In this document: piece after piece, positions 1 through 7,124 of the stretch
How positions within the stretch are numbered: position 1 is the stretch's first letter
Layout of the letters: each line of letters opens with the position of its first letter
DNA from: HGM12713 sp045593725
Lineage (GTDB): Bacteria > Bacillota > Clostridia > Oscillospirales > CAG-272
Assembly: GCA_045593725.1 (NCBI GenBank)
Contig: JAZNXE010000029.1
Coordinates: 1 to 56,449 of the forward strand
DNA: 56,449 bases
Reading direction: 5' to 3'
Translations under genes and position numbers: made by a program
The notes under the pieces: generated by a model
What the model was told of the DNA's origin: nothing
Databases searched by the model: none
Seen by the model: the letters and a program-made list of their open reading frames with translations, nothing else

Positions 1-113
1 AACAATCCCTCAGTCAGCTTCGCTGACAGCTCCCTTTACACAAGGGAGCCTTTGGCACGAGAACATTATGCGCTGACTTTTTTGCTTTCTGCTCGTCGGC
101 AAAGCCTACATGG

Positions 114-136
114 AACCCCGCCACTATGGCGGGGTT
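114..136. terminator. Terminator-like hairpin in repeat cluster
   Basis: The arms AACCCCGCC and GGCGGGGTT form a perfect 9-bp stem around ACTAT and are followed by TTCG. This could end a transcript entering from the left of the window. The T-tract is short. Confidence 0.45.
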
Positions 137-153
137 TTCGCTATACAACATAA

Positions 154-181
154 AGCGAGGCACCAATTTCGGTGCCTCGCT
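154..181. repeat. Perfect 11-bp inverted repeat
   Basis: AGCGAGGCACC (154-164) is the exact reverse complement of GGTGCCTCGCT (171-181), with a 6-nt loop. Its right arm is the start of the 66-bp direct repeat that reappears at 491. Confidence 0.7.
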
Positions 182-237
182 CTCTCTTTAGCCTTCTCCT
201 GCGGGAGAAGGGGGACCACGAAGTGGTGGATGAGGAG
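171..237 (+). repeat. Direct repeat copy 1 (about 66 bp)
   Basis: This copy is nearly identical to 491-556. It begins GGTGCCTCGCTCTCTC and ends in GTGGTGGATGAGGAG. The copies differ in the loop of the internal GGAGAAGG palindrome (CTGCGGGAG against CAGCGGAG, a one-base length change). Confidence 0.85.
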
Positions 238-490
238 TTAGTTTGTGTTAAAGACACCTCATCCGCCAGCCTTCGGCTGCCACCTTCCCCCACTGGGGAA
301 GGCTTTATAATAGTTATGTACCTCGCTTTTCTTCAGGCTTCCTCCGGGAGGAAGCTGGCGCCGTTAGGTGACTGAAGGAGCCTGCGCAACTAAAAGCGTC
401 TTGCTTTCCTTTGAAGAAACATATTGCCCAACTGCACGCACTCTCCTTCCTCCTCGTTCCTCGGCACCTCCCTCCGCAGGGAGGCTAAAT

Positions 491-556
491 GGTGCCTCGC
501 TCTCTCTTTAGCCTTCTCCAGCGGAGAAGGGGGACCACGAAGTGGTGGATGAGGAG
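491..556 (+). repeat. Direct repeat copy 2 (about 66 bp)
   Basis: Second copy of the 171-237 unit, about 320 bp away. A shortened relative of its flank (GGAGGCTAAAT followed by GTGCCTCG) appears again at 1035-1053. Confidence 0.85.
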
Positions 557-1077
557 AGCTATGGGAGAGATGTGTATCGCTTACTGTATGGGAGCTTCAA
601 AGCTTTCCCATAAAGAACCGCAAACACAGATTACACCCGAGTCCTCCTCATCCGTCACTCCTCTTGTCGTGACACCTTCCCCGCTGGGGAAGGCTTTTGG
701 ATAGTATGCATCTCGCTTTTTAGGCTTCTCCAGTGGGAGAAGCTGTCGCGTTAGCGACTGATGAGGTGTCAGAAATGCAAGTCAACTCCTCATCCGTCAG
801 CCTTCGGCTGCCACCTTCCCCCACTGGGGAAGGCTTATGGTAAAACCTGTTTACAAAAGACAAACATAGGAGCTATCTTGCCACCAAAGGCTCCCATCGG
901 GGGGCTGTCAGCGAAGCTGACTGAGAGGGGGTAAAGAAAAATGAGAGGTTGCCCCTCTCCGTCGGCTGCGCCGCCACCTCCCCCAAGGGGGAGGCTTGTA
1001 TGGTAGCTCACTTTTCTTCAGGCTTCCTCCGCAGGGAGGCTAAATTGTGCCTCGTTTTATTTCAAAGGTTTTACATA

Positions 1078-2223
1078 TCATTTTATAAACGCATTCTTTC
1101 GGTAGCTCTCCCCGAGGGATGCGCTGTTTTTGAGGGATAGGGTGAATATGGCTTCAAGCTTCTCTCCCACCTTGAATTGGTCGGTATCCTTGGGGGCATC
1201 GGCGGGCTTTGTGACGATATTTATTATATCGCTCTTGCGCGCTTTCGCTATAAGCTCCCTACCCTTGTCACCCGCTCCGAGGAGTGTCACGTAAGCGGGG
1301 CGTTGCTTTAAAAGCCCTTGTGTAACACCTGTCATACAGAAAAGAATTGCCCGTCTGAGCTTTGCGTCGGTATATCTTTTCGTCCTCAGCAGCTCAAAAA
1401 ATTCCTCTCGGTTTCTCGCTTCTTTTGAGGCATTGATAATTCTGTTGGCTATCCCACCCTCGGCTTCGGCTATGTCCTCAAAATCCTTCGGGTCTGCAAG
1501 TCTGAAATACATCATCATAGCTCTTGAAATCATCTCAGGGTCGCTTAGCTCGGCGTCTGCGAACACCTCTGCCGCCTCGGGCGGCAGATACTCAGACGTA
1601 TCTGTTCCCTCTCTCCACGCTCTGCGTATAGCGGTAGCCGAGGGATTTTGACCCGCACTGAGGGCTTCGTCGTTATATCCCGCTCCCTCTCGCTTCAGCG
1701 TATAAAACTTGATATCAAGCTTCTTCTCAATTGCCGTTCTTATATACTCTATGCCAAGCAGGTCGTTGGATGAAAGCGTCACGCCCGTATATCTTTCAAG
1801 TAATGAAAAATAAGCCTTTGCCGCTCCCTCGCCCTGCTCGGTTTTTGCGTTGAACTCCGTCTTGAAGGCTTCACTTGACGCTCCCTCTGCCGCCCTTCTT
1901 AGGAGTTCTATATCTCCGCATTCCGAACCAAATATAACGCTGTCACAGAAGTGAGAGAGTATCTCTATTCCCGCCGTTGAAAAATACTCGGCACTTGCCG
2001 AACACCACGGGTATGGCAATTCGAGCACAAGGTCTGCTCCGCAAAGCACTGCCGCCTTTGCTCTTGTATATTTATCGGCTGCGGCAAGCTCTCCGCGCTG
2101 AACGGCATTCCCGCTCATTACGCAGACAATGCTTTCAGCTCCAAGTCGTTTTGCCTCGTCTATAAGCCTTTTATGGCCGTTATGCAAGGGGTTGAATTCA
2201 CATACTATACCGAAAATTGACAT
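1078..2223 (-). CDS. tmcAL: tRNA(Met) cytidine acetate ligase (TmcAL/YlbM family)
   Basis: Family knowledge: TmcAL forms N4-acetylcytidine at the wobble position of elongator tRNA-Met from acetate and ATP through an acetyl-adenylate. The 381-residue protein opens with the nucleotidyltransferase signature GIVCEFNPLHNGHKRL (residues 5-20), with the NGHK variant of the HIGH motif, followed by SGNAVQRGE. Its length is normal for the family. It is transcribed divergently from acetate kinase, about 105 bp apart, so two acetate-using ATP enzymes are back to back. Its stop lies right at the edge of the repeat cluster, which may supply its transcript end. Identification by family is strong; activity is inferred. 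Confidence 0.9.
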   Translation of the reverse strand: MSIFGIVCEFNPLHNGHKRLIDEAKRLGAESIVCVMSGNAVQRGELAAADKYTRAKAAVLCGADLVLELPYPWCSASAEYFSTAGIEILSHFCDSVIFGSECGDIELLRRAAEGASSEAFKTEFNAKTEQGEGAAKAYFSLLERYTGVTLSSNDLLGIEYIRTAIEKKLDIKFYTLKREGAGYNDEALSAGQNPSATAIRRAWREGTDTSEYLPPEAAEVFADAELSDPEMISRAMMMYFRLADPKDFEDIAEAEGGIANRIINASKEARNREEFFELLRTKRYTDAKLRRAILFCMTGVTQGLLKQRPAYVTLLGAGDKGRELIAKARKSDIINIVTKPADAPKDTDQFKVGEKLEAIFTLSLKNSASLGESYRKNAFIK

Positions 2224-2269
2224 TTTATTTTCCTTTTTAATCTTTTATAAAATATTCTTGAAATTTCTA

Positions 2270-2298
2270 TTGAAAAAATAACTTTTTTGTAGTATAAT
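2270..2298 (+). promoter_or_regulatory. Predicted sigma-A promoter of ackA
   Basis: TTGAAA (2270-2275), a 17-bp spacer, then TATAAT (2293-2298). It lies about 30 bp upstream of the ackA start codon. Confidence 0.7.
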
Positions 2299-2329
2299 TA
2301 AATGTAACTATTTTTTGGAGGACTTTAAA

Positions 2330-3556
2330 ATGAACGTACTCGTTGTAAATGCCGGTTCAAGCTCGCTTAAGTATCAGCTTATCGAAACCGATTCCGGACT
2401 CGTTTCCGCAAAGGGTGTCTGCGAAAGAATTGGCGGTGATGGCTCAAGCATCACTCACAAGCAGCTCCTTAAGGACATCAAGGTAACTAAGGAAGCTCCT
2501 ATGAAGGACCACGCTGACGCTATGAAGCTCGTAGTTGACGCTCTTACCGATAAGGAAATCGGTTGTATCGCCGACATGAATGAAATTCAGGCTATCGGTC
2601 ACCGTGTAGTCCACGGCGGCGCATACTTCTCAAAATCCATTCTCATGGATGATGACGTAATTTCCAAGCTGGAGCTTTGCAAATCCTTTGCTCCCCTTCA
2701 CACCACCGCGCACCTTATGGGTATCAAGGGCTGTCTTGCAACTATGCCCGGTAAGCCTCAGGTGCTCGTATTTGACACAGCCTTCCACCAGACCATGGCA
2801 CCCGAAGCTTACGTTTACGCGCTTCCCTACGAATATTACGAGAAGTACGGTATTCGTCGTTACGGCGCTCACGGAACCTCTCACCGCTATGTAAGCGCTG
2901 AAATGGCTAAGCTTCTGGGTAAGCCCGTTGAGGACACAAAGATTGTTACCTGCCACATCGGTAACGGCTCCTCTATCTCCGCGGTTAAGGGCGGCAAGGT
3001 TATGGATACCTCCATGGGCTTCACTCCTCTTGCAGGTGTTGAGATGGGAACTCGTTGCGGTGATATCGACCCCGCTATCGTTACCTACATTATGGAAAAG
3101 GAAAACCTTACTACCGCTCAGATGGACGACCTTATGAACAAGAAGTCGGGCTTCCTCGGAGTTTCGGGATTGTCCTCCGACTCCAGAGACCTTGAGTCTG
3201 CTATCGCTGACGGTCCTTCCAACCCCAACTACGAAAGAGCTAAGCTTGCGGTAGATATTCTTACACACAATATAAAGAAGTACATCGGCGCTTATGCGTC
3301 TGTGATGAACGGTCTTGACGCCGTAGTATTCACCGCGGGAATCGGTGAGAACAATCCTCACCTCCGTGAGTTGGTTTGCCAGAACATGGAGTTCCTCGGT
3401 ATCGAGTTTGACAAGGCAGCTAACGACGCCGCTCCCCACGTATCCGATAACACCAAGATTTCTACCGATGCATCCAAGGTAGCCGTTTACGTGCTTCCCA
3501 CCAACGAGGAGCTGGTTATCGCACAGGATACAGCCGCTATCGTTGCAGCTCTGTAA
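2330..3556 (+). CDS. ackA: Acetate kinase
   Basis: Acetate kinase interconverts acetyl phosphate plus ADP with acetate plus ATP, the energy-yielding last step of acetate fermentation. The N-terminal VLVVNAGSSSLKYQL nucleotide-binding signature, HRVVHGG, the HGTSHRYVS segment and the GDIDPAIV region mark the ASKHA-fold AckA family. The chain is 408 residues, as usual. I chose ATG 2330 over an upstream TTG at 2315 because GGAGG (2317-2321) lies 8 bp before ATG 2330. No pta is adjacent; the divergent neighbour is tmcAL. A terminator follows. Codon choice is regular and C-ending-rich, as expected for a highly expressed gene. Confidence 0.97.
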   Translation: MNVLVVNAGSSSLKYQLIETDSGLVSAKGVCERIGGDGSSITHKQLLKDIKVTKEAPMKDHADAMKLVVDALTDKEIGCIADMNEIQAIGHRVVHGGAYFSKSILMDDDVISKLELCKSFAPLHTTAHLMGIKGCLATMPGKPQVLVFDTAFHQTMAPEAYVYALPYEYYEKYGIRRYGAHGTSHRYVSAEMAKLLGKPVEDTKIVTCHIGNGSSISAVKGGKVMDTSMGFTPLAGVEMGTRCGDIDPAIVTYIMEKENLTTAQMDDLMNKKSGFLGVSGLSSDSRDLESAIADGPSNPNYERAKLAVDILTHNIKKYIGAYASVMNGLDAVVFTAGIGENNPHLRELVCQNMEFLGIEFDKAANDAAPHVSDNTKISTDASKVAVYVLPTNEELVIAQDTAAIVAAL

Positions 3557-3592
3557 GATATTTTATCACAATTTACGAATAATTGCAACAAC

Positions 3593-3624
3593 AAAAATAC
3601 CGTGGAATTTTCCACGGTATTTTT
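3593..3624. terminator. Bidirectional terminator between ackA and hom
   Basis: Two arms, AAAAATACCGTGGAA and TTCCACGGTATTTTT, form a perfect 15-bp stem with A and T tracts on either side. It serves ackA on the plus strand and hom on the minus strand. Confidence 0.9.
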
Positions 3625-3626
3625 CA

Positions 3627-4763
3627 TTAAAGCACTCTGTAAACAGAAATTACATCGGGCTTTGCCGCAAGCCGAGCTGCCTCGGCCTCGGTCATTTCCT
3701 CGGTAATATAACTGCCTGTGTCGGATATAACCATTCTACGGCAGGAGTATTCGCTGAAGTCCGCGACGTCGCAGGTCTGTGCATTTATCCAGCCCAAAGG
3801 AGCAGGAGCGAAATCACGCTTTGCGATAATATCCACGATATCAGCGACAACCGCGCTGGCGGTGGGAAGCTTACCTGCTCCCGGTCCGTAGAACATTACC
3901 TCACCGACCATATTGGCGTTAACGAGAATTCCGTTAAATACGTCGTCTATTCTTCCCAAGGGGTTGGTGTTAGATATTGCCATAGGTGAAACGAATGCAA
4001 GAATCTTTCCGTCCTTTACCTCAGCGTGACCGATAAGCTTGATGTGATACCCAAGCTTCTCTGCCGCCTCAACGTCTGCAAGAGTTATCTCTGTGATACC
4101 CTCTATATGGATATTCTCGGTAGAAACAAGCTTTCCCGATGCGATAGCCGCAAGGATAACTGTCTTTCTTGCCGTGTCAAAGCCTCCTACGTCCGCGGTG
4201 GGATTCGCTTCAGCGTATCCGAGTCGTTGCGCCTCGCGGAGTGCATCATCAAAGCTCTTTGCGTCGTCACGCATAGAGGTGAGGATGTAGTTGGTCGTTC
4301 CGTTGAGAATACCGTTAATTTTTGTTATCTTATTGGAAGCAAGGTCTGTCATCATAGGACGTATAACGGGAATTCCGCCGCCAACGCTTGCTTCAAACAT
4401 ATAGCGTACGCCGTTCTTTTCTGCAAGCGCTCCAAGCTCTACTCCGAATTTTGCCACTACCTCTTTGTTGGACGTAACCACGCTTTTACCTGCTTCAAGG
4501 CAAGCCTTTGTAAAATCATAGGCAGGATGAGAGCCGCCCATCATTTCCGCAACTATACTCACCTCTTCATCCTGAAGAATAGTGTTAAAATCATGCACTA
4601 TCAGGTCGCCAAAGGGACTTTCGGGAAAATCTCTGAGATCAAGTATATATTTTATGCGATATTCACAGCCGAGGCGTTCTTCAATTATTTTCTTATTCTC
4701 GGTAAGCACCTCTGCCGTTCCGCTTCCTACGCATCCAAAACCAAGTAAAGCAATAGATATCAT
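3627..4763 (-). CDS. hom: Homoserine dehydrogenase, short C-terminus
   Basis: Reduces aspartate semialdehyde to homoserine with NAD(P)H, the branch point to threonine and methionine. The 378-residue chain starts with the Rossmann motif LLGFGCVGSG. It then shows TSNKEVVAKFG, GGGIPVIR and the catalytic core ILNGTTNYIL with GYAEANPTADV. The core ends near LPTASAVVADI. Only about 65 residues follow, while typical Gram-positive Hom enzymes (about 430 residues) carry a full ACT domain there. The tail ends in a beta-strand-like DVISVYRVL that may be half of an ACT fold. Feedback control by threonine may therefore be reduced or different. It appears monocistronic, with its own promoter and terminator. 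Confidence 0.93.
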   Translation of the reverse strand: MISIALLGFGCVGSGTAEVLTENKKIIEERLGCEYRIKYILDLRDFPESPFGDLIVHDFNTILQDEEVSIVAEMMGGSHPAYDFTKACLEAGKSVVTSNKEVVAKFGVELGALAEKNGVRYMFEASVGGGIPVIRPMMTDLASNKITKINGILNGTTNYILTSMRDDAKSFDDALREAQRLGYAEANPTADVGGFDTARKTVILAAIASGKLVSTENIHIEGITEITLADVEAAEKLGYHIKLIGHAEVKDGKILAFVSPMAISNTNPLGRIDDVFNGILVNANMVGEVMFYGPGAGKLPTASAVVADIVDIIAKRDFAPAPLGWINAQTCDVADFSEYSCRRMVISDTGSYITEEMTEAEAARLAAKPDVISVYRVL

Positions 4764-4804
4764 ATTCTTTCCTTCCTGAGTGTTCTTTTTTGTTCAATAT
4801 GTAG

Positions 4805-4833
4805 ATTATATCATATTTTTTCATTATTTGCAA
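4805..4833 (-). promoter_or_regulatory. Predicted promoter of hom
   Basis: On the minus strand, TTGCAA (4833-4828), 17 bp, TATAAT (4810-4805). The leader to ATG 4763 is only about 35 nt, too short for a T-box or SAM riboswitch. A GGAAGGA ribosome site precedes the start. Confidence 0.65.
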
Positions 4834-4840
4834 ATACTTA

Positions 4841-4869
4841 TTGAAAAATTTTTTAAAATATGTTAAAAT
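4841..4869 (+). promoter_or_regulatory. Predicted promoter of DUF4364 gene
   Basis: TTGAAA (4841-4846), 17 bp, TAAAAT (4864-4869), 33 bp before the start codon. It is back to back with the hom promoter. Confidence 0.6.
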
Positions 4870-4901
4870 ATATCCAGTAAATTTATAAGAAAGGCTCTGT
4901 T

Positions 4902-5453
4902 ATGATCAGTTCTCCAATTGGAAGTATGCGAAATGTAAAGATATTTGTTCTTTACCTGCTTGAAAATATAAATTATCCCCTTGAATTTACCACTATCAAT
5001 GATGTTGTTATGCAAACAGACTACGTTATGTATCTTGATTTTGCCGAAGCATTTTACGAGATGGTAGATATGGACCTTATCGAAAAATATGAAGGCGAGA
5101 ACGGGCGGGACCTTTATCTGATTACAGACAAGGGCAGACTTGTTGCCCGTGAGCTAAAGACCGATATCTTAGCGAGTATTCTTGACAAGGCTCTCTCCAA
5201 AGCACTCAGATTTCTTGATTTCAAAAAGCGCGACGTTGTTGCCCGCTGTACGGTGGAGAAAACAGATGATGGCAGATTCTGCGTTTCCTGCTCCTTTACC
5301 GAAAAGGGTGTTTTGATTTTCTCACAAACTTTGGTCGTTGACACGGAAAACCGAGCGCAGAGGATGCGGGATAATTTCTACGAGCGACCCGAAGTAATAT
5401 ACAGAGGAGTTACTGCGCTTCTCGCGGGAAATGTTAATTATCTCTTTGATTAA
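4902..5453 (+). CDS. DUF4364 family protein (winged-helix-like)
   Basis: The 183-residue protein matches the clostridial DUF4364 family in layout. It opens with a short N-terminus, then an LYLLENINYPLEFTTINDVV-like helix-turn-helix region (residues 10-35). Next comes a wing-like segment ending in YLITDKGRLVARELK (about 68-83), followed by an alpha/beta C-terminal half. The N-terminal part resembles PadR/MarR-like winged helices, so a DNA-binding regulator is plausible, but no target or ligand is known to me. A ribosome site (AAGAAAGG) lies upstream and a terminator follows directly. It stands alone between hom and a sigma factor gene. Confidence 0.75.
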   Translation: MISSPIGSMRNVKIFVLYLLENINYPLEFTTINDVVMQTDYVMYLDFAEAFYEMVDMDLIEKYEGENGRDLYLITDKGRLVARELKTDILASILDKALSKALRFLDFKKRDVVARCTVEKTDDGRFCVSCSFTEKGVLIFSQTLVVDTENRAQRMRDNFYERPEVIYRGVTALLAGNVNYLFD

Positions 5454-5459
5454 AAAACA

Positions 5460-5493
5460 GAAAACGAGAGCCTCTCTTGTGGTTCTCGTTTTC
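5460..5493 (+). terminator. Terminator after DUF4364 gene
   Basis: A 13-bp stem (GAAAACGAGAGCC with GGTTCTCGTTTTC, one G-U pair) around an 8-nt loop, followed by TTGTAATTTTT. Confidence 0.75.
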
Positions 5494-5592
5494 TTGTAAT
5501 TTTTAACCAAAAATTGCCAACTATCTTTGTTCAAAATTACCTTGACCGACATTTTTCGTGAATTTTTTACAAAAATATTTTTAAAAAAGGTA

Positions 5593-5620
5593 TTGACATT
5601 ATACAATTTAATGATATAAT
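5593..5620 (+). promoter_or_regulatory. Predicted promoter of sigma factor gene
   Basis: TTGACA (5593-5598), 16 bp, TATAAT (5615-5620). The leader is about 60 nt, with AAGGA 10 bp before ATG 5690. Confidence 0.65.
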
Positions 5621-5689
5621 TAAAGTTAGTAAAACATTTGGGGGTATTGTGCCCTTTGGCTCTTTTTTGGCATTAAGGAACGGTAACGT

Positions 5690-6265
5690 ATGGGATTTGA
5701 GAAAAACAGTTGTGATATCAAAGGCTTAATTTTAGCAGTTCGCAACGGCGACCAAGAAGCTTTTGTTACCCTGCTTGAGCGTTACAGCCCGTTGATCGAT
5801 TCCTCTGTAAACCGTTTCTCTATGGACGAGTCTTTCTCTCTTTACCGTGAGGATCTTCGCCAAGAAGCGTCTTTGGTGTTTTATAATTCAATATTAGCTT
5901 ATGACTTGGAACAAACCGAGGTCGAGTTTGGACTCTTTGCCAAAATATGCATACATAACGCTTTGGTATCTCAGCTCCGCGCTTTGAAAAAGCGCTGCGA
6001 AGAGCCTACTGAAGAAATTCCCGAGAACTTATCTTTAATTCAAGGGACGGATGACCCGTCGGTCAGAATTTTGGAGCAGGAACGTATCAAATCGCTTTAC
6101 TCTGTCATAAGAAAAAATCTTTCGGATTTTGAATATAAGGTCTGGCAGCTCTATATTTCGGGACGCTCTGCCGCCGAGGTGGCTATTATTCTCTCTTCAA
6201 GTGAGAAATCCATTACAAACGCCATTTACCGAATCCGAAAAAAGCTTAGAGCATTGCTCCGATAA
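5690..6265 (+). CDS. Sigma-70 family RNA polymerase sigma factor (small, orphan)
   Basis: A 191-residue group 3/4-like sigma factor. Region 2 spans roughly residues 15-100, with the DLRQEASLVFYNSILAYD helix and FAKICIHNALVSQLRAL. A short acidic linker follows. Region 4 is at about 140-190, with AAEVAIILSSSEKSITNAIYR as its helix-turn-helix. Length and layout recall SigH-like or sporulation-associated factors, but I cannot assign a regulon. No anti-sigma gene is adjacent. A zinc-ribbon protein gene follows about 100 bp downstream on the same strand with no obvious terminator between them, so co-transcription is likely. Confidence 0.85.
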   Translation: MGFEKNSCDIKGLILAVRNGDQEAFVTLLERYSPLIDSSVNRFSMDESFSLYREDLRQEASLVFYNSILAYDLEQTEVEFGLFAKICIHNALVSQLRALKKRCEEPTEEIPENLSLIQGTDDPSVRILEQERIKSLYSVIRKNLSDFEYKVWQLYISGRSAAEVAIILSSSEKSITNAIYRIRKKLRALLR

Positions 6266-6368
6266 CTTGAATGACTCGGGTCTTCCCGATCAGATAGCCC
6301 ACCGCGAAGGGTCATGTCTTAACGGAATTTGGGCAAAACAATTCCATCTTACAAAGCGAGGTAAAATC

Positions 6369-6683
6369 ATGAACGAAGAAGTAGTAAAAGCCGGAGTGGA
6401 AGAGTTTGTAGATGAAACTCTGGTGTGCAAGGAATGCGGAAACGAATTTGTTTTCACCGCAGGAGAGCAGAGCTTCTACAAGGAAAAGGGCTTCCTCAAC
6501 AAGCCCAAGAGCTGCAAGGCTTGCCGTGATGCAAAGAAGAACGCAGGAAGAGCTCCGCGCGAATACTTCGAAACAACTTGTGCAAATTGCGGTGGTGTAG
6601 CAAAGGTTATCTTCCAGCCTTCCAATGACAGACCTGTATATTGCAGCGCTTGTTTTGAGGCTATGAGAAAGAACAATCAGTAA
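6369..6683 (+). CDS. Small zinc-ribbon protein (two CxxC-pair modules)
   Basis: A 104-residue acidic-to-basic protein with two zinc-binding modules. The first is LVCKECGNEFVFTAGEQ with a partner CKAC about 25 residues on, typical of the 'probable zinc-ribbon' family. The second is CANC with a partner YCSAC, the CxxC-x(~17)-CxxC type. The frame is open from 6129, but ATG 6369 is the real start: the earlier part overlaps the sigma factor gene in another frame, and GCGAGG lies 8 bp upstream of 6369. The role is unknown; such proteins are widespread in Clostridia. It shares the sigma factor transcript and ends in a strong bidirectional terminator. Confidence 0.8.
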   Translation: MNEEVVKAGVEEFVDETLVCKECGNEFVFTAGEQSFYKEKGFLNKPKSCKACRDAKKNAGRAPREYFETTCANCGGVAKVIFQPSNDRPVYCSACFEAMRKNNQ

Positions 6684-6691
6684 GCTTTCAC

Positions 6692-6729
6692 AAAAAACAA
6701 GGAACTCTGGAGAGAGTTCCTTGTTTTTT
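6692..6729. terminator. Strong bidirectional terminator
   Basis: A perfect 17-bp stem with a GGAG loop, A-rich and T-rich at its ends. It serves the zinc-ribbon gene on the plus strand and the gene ending at 6729 on the minus strand. Confidence 0.92.
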
Positions 6730-7124
6730 CATTTATTTGATATATCAAGAATTTTGAGCCAAAGATTTCGGGCACGTTGGAGCCGCCTATATACTGTACG
6801 CTCATCCAAATGATTTTCAAATGCAAATCGCAATATCCTCATTGATATCTCGCTTTTGGCGGGAACACGTAACGGCGAGTCAGAAAACGGCTCAAGATAT
6901 ATTTGTGTGATTGCCTTTATGGTTTCCTGTTCTCCAAGCACATCAAGAATTATCAAACATTCCTGCACAGCCCAAAGCTCACGGGCGAACATCTCTTTTC
7001 CTATAAAAGCTCCTCTTATTGCGTTATACATATCCAGCGGTGAGCGAAGATTTTCATTCCCTTTTATCCGAGCATAATATACCAACGCACGGGTCATACA
7101 AGCCCTTTCCTTGCTCTTCTTCAT
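6729..7124 (-). CDS. Hypothetical protein with region-4-like C-terminal helix-turn-helix
   Basis: A 131-residue, largely helical, basic protein that I do not recognise. Its last 45 residues (RILRFAFENHLDERTVYRR, then LQRARNLWLKI) look like a sigma region 4 or phage-type HTH. The middle (residues 15-80) is predicted all-alpha. The start codon touches the stop codon of the upstream WYL regulator with no gap, so translation is almost certainly coupled. The two proteins may work together, for instance with this one binding DNA or the regulator itself. It ends in the strong terminator. Confidence 0.65.
   Translation of the reverse strand: MKKSKERACMTRALVYYARIKGNENLRSPLDMYNAIRGAFIGKEMFARELWAVQECLIILDVLGEQETIKAITQIYLEPFSDSPLRVPAKSEISMRILRFAFENHLDERTVYRRLQRARNLWLKILDISNK

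Larger units (their letters stand above)
1..1077. repeat. Cluster of interspersed palindromic repeats, no gene
   Basis: I see no credible gene here. The stretch is a mosaic of short, GC-rich elements that recur in direct and inverted orientation. One family reads like CCTTCCCCCACTGGGGAAGG (about 257-305, 644-695, 786-838). Its inverted relatives, with GGAGAAGGGGGACCACGAAG, lie at 191-240 and 511-556. Another family centres on CAGTCAGCTTCGCTGACAG (about 7-50) and recurs inverted at 886-930. Others carry CTCCGCAGGGAGGCTAAAT (466-490, 1021-1045). Open frames in this stretch simply translate the repeats. The look is that of REP/MITE-like palindromes lying 3' of tmcAL. Whether they are mobile or act as transcript ends cannot be told from this window. 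Confidence 0.8.

Noticed and set aside
1..1077. A CRISPR array
   Set aside because: The repeats are in both orientations, of several lengths and irregularly spaced, and no cas genes are present.
172..1140. Three short plus-strand open frames in the first 1.1 kb
   Set aside because: They translate the palindromic repeats (for example LPPSPTGEGF and the like), have no ribosome sites, and the last overlaps tmcAL on the other strand.
2630..3439. 269-codon minus-strand frame opposite ackA
   Set aside because: It is the mirror of a strongly codon-biased gene; no ribosome site, and its composition (Val, Ser, Gly, His-rich) is typical of antisense shadows.
4764..4830. A T-box or SAM riboswitch upstream of hom
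   Set aside because: The leader is about 35 nt and has no conserved T-box or aptamer sequence.
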